DNA of 7,034 nucleotides from the NCBI GenBank assembly GCA_965662195.1, contig CBFIHA010000139.1, positions 1 through 7,034 on the forward strand, given 5' to 3'. The position numbers and the translations under genes were made by a program. The notes under the pieces are model-generated. The model ran no database searches. It was given only the letters and a program-made list of their open reading frames with translations, and was not told the origin of the DNA. How positions within the stretch are numbered: position 1 is the stretch's first letter; every line of letters begins with the position of its first letter. Source of the stretch: UBA1268 sp965662195. Lineage in GTDB: Bacteria > Planctomycetota > Planctomycetia > Pirellulales > UBA1268. Shown here one piece after another: positions 1-6,323 of this stretch.

Positions 1-418
1 CTGCACCGAGTTCGGCCAGCCGGTACCAGACCGCATCGAGGTGCCGGCGGGCAGCCTCCTCGGCTGCCATCGGTTCACCCGCGAGGACCGCATCGACGAT
101 CCTGCGGTGGGCCTCAAACAGAATGGTCAGGTCGGGCCAGCAGCGAGTGAGCGTATCAAGGTGAAACCGGGCGATCGCATCGGCAGCCGCCCGCCAGGAT
201 TCGGTCAGCCCCGGCACGTCGGCGAGTTCCACGATGGTCTCATGCAGCTGGCGATCGGCCCCGGCCATGCGGCGGTGGTCACCGGCCTGAGCCGCCTGCT
301 GCAGTTGCCTGAAGGCGGTGAGCAATGGCTTTTTGTCACTACCGGCCGCCACCCGCTCAGCCGCCTGCCGGGCAGCAAAGGCGTCGAGCACAGCACGGAG
401 ATCGGTCAGTGGACGCAT
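1..418 (-). CDS. FCD-domain (GntR/FadR-type) regulator, HTH-less, partial
   Basis: The minus strand reads open from ATG at 418 to the window edge (139 residues visible, C-terminus missing). The sequence matches an FCD ligand-binding domain, the effector half of FadR-subfamily GntR regulators. It opens with an LxDLRxxLD-type helix. It keeps the usual metal-binding set: Asp55 and His59 (ADRQLHETIVE), His104 (FEAHRRIVDA) and His126 (AARRHLDAV). The winged helix-turn-helix of about 65 residues that should precede FCD is absent. An in-frame TAG at 428-430 lies four codons before the ATG, and the upstream reading contains nothing HTH-like. The gene diverges from the aldolase/sialidase/transporter operon, as a local regulator would, and NanR of E. 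coli (sialic acid) belongs to the same subfamily. It may be a domain-loss product, a ligand-binding partner of another regulator, or a decayed gene. FCD assignment is firm; function is inferred. Confidence 0.75.
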   Translation of the reverse strand, partial: MRPLTDLRAVLDAFAARQAAERVAAGSDKKPLLTAFRQLQQAAQAGDHRRMAGADRQLHETIVELADVPGLTESWRAAADAIARFHLDTLTRCWPDLTILFEAHRRIVDAVLAGEPMAAEEAARRHLDAVWYRLAELGA

Positions 419-600
419 ACCGTCAGCCTATCCCGCATCACCGAAGCGCTGTAATGACACCTGAAAATTATGCCATTTCGCGCGCCGGCTTGCTTGCCGC
501 TGTTCATTGACGAAAACCATGACCTGAAACGCCACCGTCAGTTGCCTGCCCACAGGTTCCCGTTTGATCCCTGCACCTGCACCCCCCAAGGAGCTTCATC
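419..600. promoter_or_regulatory. Divergent intergenic control region
   Basis: This 182-bp non-coding region lies between the FCD gene and the plus-strand operon and must hold both promoters. A possible minus-strand -10 (CATAAT) sits at 467-472, without a convincing -35. Two related direct motifs, ATGAC-AC-CTGAAA (454-466) and ATGACCTGAAA (519-529), share ACCTGAAA and could be operator half-sites. An imperfect inverted pair GAAAAT/ATTTC lies at about 463-479. None of these is strong enough alone to name an operator. Confidence 0.35.
588..593 (+). promoter_or_regulatory. Ribosome binding site (AAGGAG) setting a GTG start
   Basis: AAGGAG lies 7 nt before GTG at 601. This fixes the non-ATG start of the aldolase, whose reading from that codon begins directly with the conserved N-terminal strand of the family (GLYPPLITPF). 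Confidence 0.8.
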
Positions 601-1530
601 GTGAGCACCGTCTTCCGCGGTCTTTACCCACCACTGATCACCCCGTTCACTGCCGACGGCACTGTTGATGAACCGGCCCTCCGCGACCATGTTGAGTTCA
701 TGCTTGCCGGCGGATCCGACGGCTTTTGTGTTGGCTCGAGCACCGGGGAGTTTATGAATCTCGACCGGGCCGAGTGGGAGCAGGTGCTCGGTGTCGTTCA
801 CGAGCAGGTCAATGGCCGGGTGCCGCTGCTGGCCGGCGGGGCCTGGATGGCCACCTCCCACACCGTCGAACGCTGCCAATTCGCTGAGCGGGCTGGCTAC
901 GATGGGATCCTCCTGATCTCCCCCTGGTATCAGGTGCACACCGAGCGGGAACTCTATGCCCACTTCAAGGCGGTTCGGGACGCGATCGCCATTCCGATCA
1001 TGGTCTACAACAACCCGCCGGTCACCGGCGTGCGGCTGTCGGTCGAACTGCTCGAGCGGCTTTATCGCGACGGCATCGTGCAGTATCTCAAGGACGCCGA
1101 CAGTGATCCCTACGCGATCGCCCGGCTGCGGATGCGGCTGGGTGAATCGGCCCAGCTCTTCTATGGCCATGACAACAATGCCATGGGCGCATTTGCCTTT
1201 GGTGCCACCGGCTGGGTGTCGGGCACGGCCAATTTCTGTCCAGAACTCTGGAGTGAATTCGTCCACACCTGCATCGATGACGGTGACTTTGTAAGGGCTA
1301 GAGCCCTCTGGTACCGGATCATGCCGTTCGTTGAAATTGCCACGGTGGGTACAGGCGGCGAGCGGGCCGATTGGATTGCCGTGATCAAGCGGGGCCTGGA
1401 ACTTCGGGGCCGGCAGGTCGGCAGCGTGCGAGCGCCGATGCTCCCGCTGACCACTGACGTCGACCAACGCCTTGCCACAGCTGTTGAACAAATGGGCCTC
1501 ACTGGTCAGCTGGCTCTGGTTCAGAGCTGA
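601..1530 (+). CDS. DapA/N-acetylneuraminate lyase family aldolase
   Basis: This is a 309-residue class I aldolase of the DHDPS/NAL superfamily, a cytoplasmic (beta/alpha)8 barrel that makes or cleaves a C-C bond to pyruvate through a lysine Schiff base. Visible marks are the N-terminal YPPLITPF (9-16), the substrate-carboxylate loop GSSTGE (45-50), catalytic Tyr136 in YNNPPVTG (136-143) and Schiff-base Lys164 in YLKDADSD (162-169). The arginine of true DHDPS (YNVPxRTG) is replaced by Val141, so lysine biosynthesis is unlikely. The Ser-Thr form of the GSSTGE loop is closer to lyases of sialic acid or other 2-keto sugar acids. The length is normal for the family. It is the first gene of a plus-strand operon, with a sialidase-like gene 63 bp downstream. 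A role in cleaving an imported 2-keto acid to pyruvate is inferred; the specificity cannot be read from sequence. Confidence 0.9.
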   Translation: MSTVFRGLYPPLITPFTADGTVDEPALRDHVEFMLAGGSDGFCVGSSTGEFMNLDRAEWEQVLGVVHEQVNGRVPLLAGGAWMATSHTVERCQFAERAGYDGILLISPWYQVHTERELYAHFKAVRDAIAIPIMVYNNPPVTGVRLSVELLERLYRDGIVQYLKDADSDPYAIARLRMRLGESAQLFYGHDNNAMGAFAFGATGWVSGTANFCPELWSEFVHTCIDDGDFVRARALWYRIMPFVEIATVGTGGERADWIAVIKRGLELRGRQVGSVRAPMLPLTTDVDQRLATAVEQMGLTGQLALVQS

Positions 1531-1593
1531 TTCAGGGAGGCATTCAACCGCTCGTCAACTCACCCATTTCAGACCCCAAGAGATCTGCCGATC

Positions 1594-2751
1594 ATGCACC
1601 TGAAAACCCTCCTCTTTTTCTTCACGTTCGTCACCAGCCTTGCAGGCCAGTTGCTGCTGGCTGAGCCGGTGACGCTCTGGGATCCAGCCGCAGTCCTCCC
1701 CAAAGCCGCCGAAGCCCCCGTGCTGGATGATGTGGTCTTCCACGTCATCAAGCCTCGGCGGCCTGACACCGATGGCTGCAACTGGACCCTCGGCGTTGGC
1801 TTGGCGTGGCACAAGGGCAAGCTCTACGCGTCCTACGGCTTCAACAAGGGGGGCGAGAACACCGCCTCGGAGGAGGCCCATGTGCGGGTCAGTCAGGACG
1901 GTGGCGCGACCTGGGGCTCTCCGGTCGTCATCGACCCGGGTGCAGGCAATCTTGGTGTCAGCCACGGGGTCTTCCTGTCGCATGACGGAACTCTCTGGGC
2001 TTTCATGGGAGCCTTCTACGACCGTTTCCAGCGAACTCACACCCGCGGCTATCGGCTCGACGAGGCGACCGGGAAATGGGAGCCGGCAGGCGTCGTGGTC
2101 GAGGATGGCTTCTGGCCGATGCAAGCGCCCCAGCCGACCCCTGACGGCAATTGGGTCATGGCTGGCTTTCGGGTGGCCAACGGCCTGCCGGTGACAGGCG
2201 GCCACCTGCCGGCAGTGGCGATCAGTCACGGGAGCGACTTCACTGCCTGGGATCTGGTCGTGATCCCGGCGGCACCGGGCCTGGGAAACATCTGGGGCGA
2301 ATCGACTGCGATTGTCGACGGCAACCGGGTGACCAACATTGCCCGCTACGGCGAAAAGCCACTCGCACTCGTCTCGACGAGCACCGACTCAGGTCGCACC
2401 TGGACACGGTCAGCACCCTCAAATCTTCCCATGACCACCAGCAAACCGTACGCAGGAATGCTTTCGACCGGCCAGCGTTATCTGGTCTGCACCACAACCG
2501 CCGACACCGGCGGCGGCCGCTCACCACTCACGATCGCCGTGAGCAAGCCGGGCGAGCAGAAGTTCAGCAACGTTTTTGTCATCCGGCGGTCAGTGTCGGA
2601 GAAAACCCCCGGAGTTTCAGCCAAGAGAATTGACTTCAGCTACCCCTACGCAGTTGAGCATGACGGCAAGCTCTACGTCGGCTACACCCACAAAAGCCAC
2701 GCTGCCAACGAACTGGCGGTCATTCCCGTAGCCGCCCTCCGCGCCGACTGA
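1594..2751 (+). CDS. Exported sialidase-like (BNR/Asp-box) protein
   Basis: The protein has 385 residues. A type I signal peptide is visible: Lys4, a hydrophobic core at about 5-22, and likely cleavage after Ala23. There is no lipobox cysteine, so it should be soluble and periplasmic or secreted. The mature part is a beta-propeller of the sialidase superfamily. Clear Asp-boxes (SxDxGxTW) are S100-W107 and S263-W270, with a degenerate one near 129-135. The C-terminal stretch FSYPYAVEHDGKLYVGY (348-364) resembles the last propeller blade of planctomycete sialidase-family proteins. The full sialidase catalytic set (Arg triad, Asp, Glu/Tyr pair) cannot be assigned with certainty, so it may be a glycosidase, a carbohydrate-binding propeller or a relative with another substrate. 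It lies between an NAL-type aldolase and a transporter gene, which starts 13 bp after its stop. This fits release of a sugar acid outside the cytoplasm followed by uptake. Confidence 0.85.
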   Translation: MHLKTLLFFFTFVTSLAGQLLLAEPVTLWDPAAVLPKAAEAPVLDDVVFHVIKPRRPDTDGCNWTLGVGLAWHKGKLYASYGFNKGGENTASEEAHVRVSQDGGATWGSPVVIDPGAGNLGVSHGVFLSHDGTLWAFMGAFYDRFQRTHTRGYRLDEATGKWEPAGVVVEDGFWPMQAPQPTPDGNWVMAGFRVANGLPVTGGHLPAVAISHGSDFTAWDLVVIPAAPGLGNIWGESTAIVDGNRVTNIARYGEKPLALVSTSTDSGRTWTRSAPSNLPMTTSKPYAGMLSTGQRYLVCTTTADTGGGRSPLTIAVSKPGEQKFSNVFVIRRSVSEKTPGVSAKRIDFSYPYAVEHDGKLYVGYTHKSHAANELAVIPVAALRAD

Positions 2752-2764
2752 GCCCGACGACGTC

Positions 2765-3784
2765 ATGACAACTCGGCCCGATCCTGATGCGACCACGGCT
2801 GGTTGGCAGCCTGCCGCGGCCGCAGAGACCGGCCACCGCATCGCCACAGCCCAGGTCTGCTTTTCGCTTGCCGTGGTCGCCGTGGCTGGGCTCGGCTTTT
2901 GTGTGCCCGGGCTGTTCACCTGGTCGGCTGCCGGTTTTCAGCCCCGGCAGGCGATCGTTCCGCTGGTGCAGTTGACGATGCTCGGCATGGGTATGACCCT
3001 GACCGTGGCCGACTTCACCCGGGTTGCCACCGCCCCGCGGGCCGTCGGCCTTGGCATCGCCTGCCAGTTTGCAGTGATGCCATTGGCCGGCTGGAGCTTT
3101 GGTCGGCTCTTCGGCCTGCCACCCGATGTTGCCGCCGGTCTGGTGCTGGTTGGTGCCTGCCCTGGGGGGGTAGCCAGTAACGTGATCACTTTCATCGCGG
3201 GCGGCAACGTCGCGCTGTCGGTGACGATGACCGCCTGTTCAACCCTGCTGGCTCCACTGGCCACCCCACTCCTGATGCGGTGGCTGGCTGGGACGGGTAT
3301 CCCGATCGACGTGCTTGCCCTGTTCCGTTCGATTCTGCTGATGATCCTTCTGCCGGTGGTCGTGGGGCTGGTGGTCAACCGCTTTGCCCGACCCGTGGCC
3401 CGGCGGCTGCAACGGCTGCTACCGGCCGTGGCGATGACAGCCATCTGCTTGATCATTGGCATCACCGTTGCCTTGGCCCGTGACGATCTTGCCGCGGTCG
3501 CCGGCAGTCTGGCGGCTGCGGCCGTCTGCCACAACGCCGTCGGACTGGTCTGCGGCTATCTGGCGGCCCGGGCCAGCGGCCTGGCTGAGCCTGACGCTCG
3601 CACGGTTGGCATCGAGGTCGGCATGCAAAATGGCGGCATGGCGACGGGCCTGGCGCTTGGGGTGCTCAAGAGCCCGGCTGCCGCCTTGCCAGCGGCGGTG
3701 TTCGGGCCGTGGAGTGCTCTGGCAGTCTCAGTGCTGGCGGCCGTGCTGGGCCCAGCCACCCGGAAAGCTGACGAGTCGTCATGA
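2765..3784 (+). CDS. BASS family sodium:organic-anion symporter
   Basis: This is a 339-residue inner-membrane protein of the bile acid:sodium symporter family, which couples sodium entry to import of organic anions (bile acids, pyruvate and other keto acids, pantothenate in characterised members). Roughly nine or ten hydrophobic segments run from about 28 to 330. Family signatures include MLGMGMTLTVADF (72-84), the crossover GACPGGVASNVITFIAGG (130-147), and RTVGIEVGMQNGG (279-291), which holds the sodium-binding Glu284 and Gln288. The first 25 residues are hydrophilic and probably cytoplasmic. It is the last gene of the operon, 13 bp after the sialidase-like gene. Its stop codon overlaps that of the convergent eboE-like gene, leaving no room for a separate terminator. 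Given its partners it may import the acid handled by the aldolase or move pyruvate; the substrate is unknown. Confidence 0.88.
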   Translation: MTTRPDPDATTAGWQPAAAAETGHRIATAQVCFSLAVVAVAGLGFCVPGLFTWSAAGFQPRQAIVPLVQLTMLGMGMTLTVADFTRVATAPRAVGLGIACQFAVMPLAGWSFGRLFGLPPDVAAGLVLVGACPGGVASNVITFIAGGNVALSVTMTACSTLLAPLATPLLMRWLAGTGIPIDVLALFRSILLMILLPVVVGLVVNRFARPVARRLQRLLPAVAMTAICLIIGITVALARDDLAAVAGSLAAAAVCHNAVGLVCGYLAARASGLAEPDARTVGIEVGMQNGGMATGLALGVLKSPAAALPAAVFGPWSALAVSVLAAVLGPATRKADESS

Positions 3785-5038
3785 GGCGTGCTCGAGCAGC
3801 GTCCGGGTCGCAATCAGCTCGCGGGCCAAGCCGGCTGTGACATCGCCGGCGGTCACTCCCGGCAGCACTGGCCAGGTGTAGGTCTCAACCTCCAGATGCG
3901 GTCGATAGGGTAACTGGCCGATCGCGGCGAGCGCCCGCACCAGTTCAGCCCGGGTGGTGCTCAGTGGGCCGAGCCGCTCGGCGTCGACCGGCACGTGAAA
4001 ATGCACCCGCCAGGTCTCGGCTGTCTGCCAGTCGGCCGGCGGGTGAAGGGCGAGTGTTTCAGTCAGGTCCGCTGCACGCGTCACCCCGCCATCAGCCTGC
4101 CGGGCAAAGGTCTGATGGAGGTAGCGGGCCTCAGCAAAGCCGGCCAGGGCCCGACGGGCCGCGGGATCGGCCGGGTGGTCAAGCTCAATGGCACAGCTGA
4201 TCTGCACCTTGTTGATTCGGATGCCAGCCGCGTCGAGCTGGCCGACGGCCGTGGCGGCGTCTTCAAACTCAACCGCCTGATGACAGACGTCATAGCAGAC
4301 CCCCAGATACTCCCGGGCCACCCGCTCACAGCCGCTTGCAGCGGCCGTCTGCCAAAGCTGCTCAAAGAAGGTGATCGTCTCAGCCGTGGTCTCAAGCAGG
4401 CAGAAGGGCTCGGGCTCAATCGCCAGCCGGATGGTCCGGCCAGTCTCATGCTGCAGCTGGCTGAAGTCACGGGTTAGGCTGAGCAGCTGAGCGATGGCCC
4501 GATCGAGAAAGTCGGCCGATCGCTCGGCCTGCTTGAAGCCGAGTGGCAGGGTCGAGATGCTGCCGTCGGTTCCGGCAGGCAGGATACCGGCCAGCAGCCG
4601 GCTGCAGGCCCGGGTGTAGTCGAGCCGGCGGGCATCGGCCCAGTCGGGCAGATAGACCTGCTCCTTCACCCGCTCTGAGTGAAAGTCACCGAAGGGAAAG
4701 GCGTTGAGCGTGTGGCAGCTGAAGCGGCACTCGGCCAGCCAGCCCTGTAGCCGTTCAATCGCCCCGGGGTCGGCCGCCACGTCGGCCATGGCCGACGCCG
4801 GCAGCCAGAGACCGACGGCAATGTCAAAGCCGCACTGGTCCCGCACCGCCGCCGCCTGCTCGGCCAGCATCCGCCCGACGTCATCCAGCGATCGNNNNNN
4901 NACGGCAATGTCAAAGCCGCACTGGTCCCGCACCGCCGCCGCCTGCTCGGCCAGCATCCGCCCGACGTCATCCAGCGACCGACACGGATGAACGTTCGTG
5001 CAATAGCCAAGCGGTAGTCGGGCCGGTTGTCCTGCCAT
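3779..5038 (-). CDS. eboE: EboE-like TIM-barrel metabolite traffic protein (contains assembly gap)
   Basis: This protein resembles EboE, a xylose-isomerase-like TIM barrel of the ebo cluster implicated in moving metabolite precursors toward the periplasm. Recognisable blocks, numbered from the GTG at 5050, are YCTNVHP (16-22), TLNAFPFGDFH (114-124), VYLPDW (132-137), GSISTLPLGFK (163-173), IEPEPFCLLET (211-221), YLGVCYDVCH (248-257), KVQISCAI (281-288), VHFHVPV (349-355) and LEVETYTW (386-393). Glu212, Asp254, His257, His350 and Glu387 are plausible metal or active-site residues. ATG at 5038, preceded by GAGGGAG, is the preferred start. GTG at 5050 overlaps the nadA stop as GTGA and is the alternative. 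Residues 24-49 recur at 53-78 around three unknown residues. This is an assembly artefact, and removing one copy gives about 390-394 residues. Other ebo genes are not in the window. Family call strong, role inferred. Confidence 0.85.
   Translation of the reverse strand: MAGQPARLPLGYCTNVHPCRSLDDVGRMLAEQAAAVRDQCGFDIAXXXRSLDDVGRMLAEQAAAVRDQCGFDIAVGLWLPASAMADVAADPGAIERLQGWLAECRFSCHTLNAFPFGDFHSERVKEQVYLPDWADARRLDYTRACSRLLAGILPAGTDGSISTLPLGFKQAERSADFLDRAIAQLLSLTRDFSQLQHETGRTIRLAIEPEPFCLLETTAETITFFEQLWQTAAASGCERVAREYLGVCYDVCHQAVEFEDAATAVGQLDAAGIRINKVQISCAIELDHPADPAARRALAGFAEARYLHQTFARQADGGVTRAADLTETLALHPPADWQTAETWRVHFHVPVDAERLGPLSTTRAELVRALAAIGQLPYRPHLEVETYTWPVLPGVTAGDVTAGLARELIATRTLLEHAS
4815..4894. 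repeat. First copy of 80-bp duplicated contig end
   Basis: These 80 bp are repeated at 4902-4981 with a single difference (T at 4892, C at 4979). The copy abuts an N run. This is the pattern left when two contigs that overlap are scaffolded without being merged. Confidence 0.9.
4895..4901. other. Assembly gap of seven Ns
   Basis: Seven undetermined bases lie between the two 80-bp copies inside the eboE-like gene. Repeat plus gap adds 87 bp, exactly 29 codons, so the frame stays open by chance or by consensus design. The gap most likely represents no real DNA. Confidence 0.97.
4902..4981. repeat. Second copy of 80-bp duplicated contig end
   Basis: This segment matches 4815-4894 at 79 of 80 positions. 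It encodes the same 26 residues of the EboE N-terminal region. Homologous proteins of this family show this segment once. Confidence 0.9.
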
Positions 5039-5046
5039 GGTCTCCC

Positions 5047-6213
5047 TCACCGTCCGGCCGCCGCGGTCACCTCGAGCATCCGCTCAAGGGCGACCACTGA
5101 CCAGCGGGCCGTTTCGTCATCGACACTGATGACGTTCACCGGGCTGCCCGCCTCCAGCTGCTCAATACTCCAGCAGAGGTGGGCCAGATCGATCCGGTAC
5201 ATCGTGGCACACATGCAGACGGTTGGTGACAGAAAGCGGATTGTCTGCTCGGGATGTTCCTGCTCCAGCCGCTTGACCAGATGCAGCTCGGTACCGATCG
5301 CCCAGACGGTGCCGGGGGCAGCCGCTTCGACCTGCTTGATGATAAAGCTGGTCGAACCGGCCAGATCGGCCTTGTCGACCACCTCCATTGCACACTCGGG
5401 ATGGACCAGCACCTTCACTCCCGGCAGGTTTGCCCGCAGGGCATCGACATGCTCCGGCCGGAACATGGCATGCACGCTGCAGTGGCCCTGCCAGAGAATC
5501 ACCCGGCTCCCCTCAAGCGTGGCAGCATCGTTGCCGCCGAGCCTGGGCTGGTGCGGGTTCCAGACGCGCATCTGCTCCAGCGGCACCCCCATCGCCCGGG
5601 CCGTGTTGCGACCGAGATGCTGATCGGGAAAGAAGAGTACCCGCCTGGTCCTGGCAAAGGCCCACTCCAGGACGGCCCGGGCATTACTGGAGGTGCAGAC
5701 GATGCCGCCATGCCGGCCGCAGAAGGCCTTCAGGCTGGCGGCGGAGTTGATATAAGTGACCGGGGTGATGTCAGACGTGTCGATCACCTCACCGAGATCG
5801 TCCCAGGCATCCTCGACCTGGTCGATTGCGGCCATGTCGGCCATCGAGCAACCGGCGGCCATGTCGGGCAGCACGACGGTCACCCGCCGGCCGTCCCGGC
5901 TGGCCACCTGCTCGGGCCGGTTGACCAGGATGTCGGCGGTTTCGGCCATAAAGTGGACGCCGCAGAAGGCGATCGCCTCGCAGTCGGCCCGCGCAGCTGC
6001 CATTTTTGAAAGCTGATAGCTGTCGCCCCGCAGGTCGGCATGGGCGATCACGCCGTCCTGCTGATAGTGGTGGCCGAGAATCAGCAACCGGGAGCCCATC
6101 CGCTTGCGCACAGCCTCGATCCGATCGGCGAGGGTGCGGTCATCGAGTTCCCGGTAGACCGGGAGGGGGCTGGCGGGGGCTGGTTCGGCGGCGGGCGGAT
6201 TGGCGGTGCTCAT
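5047..6213 (-). CDS. nadA: Quinolinate synthase
   Basis: This 388-residue enzyme condenses iminoaspartate with dihydroxyacetone phosphate to quinolinate in de novo NAD synthesis, using a [4Fe-4S] cluster in the cytoplasm. Visible motifs are GHHYQ (47-51), GDSYQLSK (63-70), FCGVHFMAETADIL (83-96), MAAGCSMADM (118-127), CTSSNA (173-178), PDQHLGR (196-202), WQGHCSVH (241-248), VHPEC (270-274), GSTSFII (286-292) and SPTVCMCATMYRI (329-341). The three cluster cysteines are expected to be Cys84, Cys245 and one of Cys333/Cys335. The first 18 residues are a Pro/Ala-rich extension outside the core. The length fits the longer, B. subtilis-like form. The ATG at 6213 lacks a Shine-Dalgarno sequence and has TATACT only 6 nt upstream, suggesting a leaderless message. 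Its stop overlaps the possible GTG start of the eboE-like gene, so the two are probably co-transcribed. nadB and nadC are not in the window. Confidence 0.96.
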   Translation of the reverse strand: MSTANPPAAEPAPASPLPVYRELDDRTLADRIEAVRKRMGSRLLILGHHYQQDGVIAHADLRGDSYQLSKMAAARADCEAIAFCGVHFMAETADILVNRPEQVASRDGRRVTVVLPDMAAGCSMADMAAIDQVEDAWDDLGEVIDTSDITPVTYINSAASLKAFCGRHGGIVCTSSNARAVLEWAFARTRRVLFFPDQHLGRNTARAMGVPLEQMRVWNPHQPRLGGNDAATLEGSRVILWQGHCSVHAMFRPEHVDALRANLPGVKVLVHPECAMEVVDKADLAGSTSFIIKQVEAAAPGTVWAIGTELHLVKRLEQEHPEQTIRFLSPTVCMCATMYRIDLAHLCWSIEQLEAGSPVNVISVDDETARWSVVALERMLEVTAAAGR

Positions 6214-6219
6214 TTTCTA

Positions 6220-6225
6220 AGTATA
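6220..6225 (-). promoter_or_regulatory. Candidate -10 box for nadA (leaderless)
   Basis: On the minus strand TATACT ends 6 nt before the nadA ATG. Transcription would then start at or next to the A of the start codon, which fits the missing ribosome binding site. No good -35 is present 17 nt upstream, so the call stays modest. Confidence 0.4.
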
Positions 6226-6248
6226 GGCGGCGGCCGGGGTCCCTGTGC

Positions 6249-6323
6249 GGCGGCAACAGGCCGCCTTATACTGCTTTCTTCCGGCGGTACTCCGCCCCGG
6301 CTACCGCCATCACCCGATGGCGG
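6249..6323 (+). promoter_or_regulatory. Hairpin-rich upstream region of histone-like gene with TATACT box
   Basis: Three short inverted repeats follow each other: GGCGGC/GCCGCC (6249-6254, 6260-6265), GGCGG/CCGCC (6283-6287, 6292-6296) and a perfect 8-bp stem CCGCCATC/GATGGCGG with loop ACCC (6304-6323). A plus-strand TATACT at 6267-6272 would place the transcript start near 6279. The last two hairpins would then fall in a leader of about 90 nt before the ATG at 6371. They could affect translation or bind the gene's own product; this is inference. Confidence 0.4.

Noticed and set aside
41..454. Open plus-strand frame of 137 codons
   Set aside because: It lies opposite the FCD regulator, whose minus-strand translation has clear family residues, and its own product has no recognisable pattern.
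419..600. Frameshifted HTH domain upstream of the FCD gene
   Set aside because: The upstream in-frame stretch before the TAG at 428-430 was translated and shows no winged-helix pattern.
538..1491. Long minus-strand frame of 317 codons opposite the aldolase
   Set aside because: It is a shadow of a strongly recognised DapA/NAL gene in GC-rich DNA; no motif is seen in its product.
1555..2229. Minus-strand frame of 224 codons opposite the sialidase-like gene
   Set aside because: The opposite strand has a signal peptide and Asp-boxes; this product shows no family pattern.
4815..4981. Tandem duplication inside the EboE-like protein as a biological repeat
   Set aside because: The copies are separated by an N gap and are 79/80 identical at the DNA level, while the family has the segment once; an assembly artefact explains it better.
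5254..6009. Plus-strand frame of 251 codons opposite nadA
   Set aside because: It mirrors a gene with complete quinolinate synthase motifs and has no recognisable domain.
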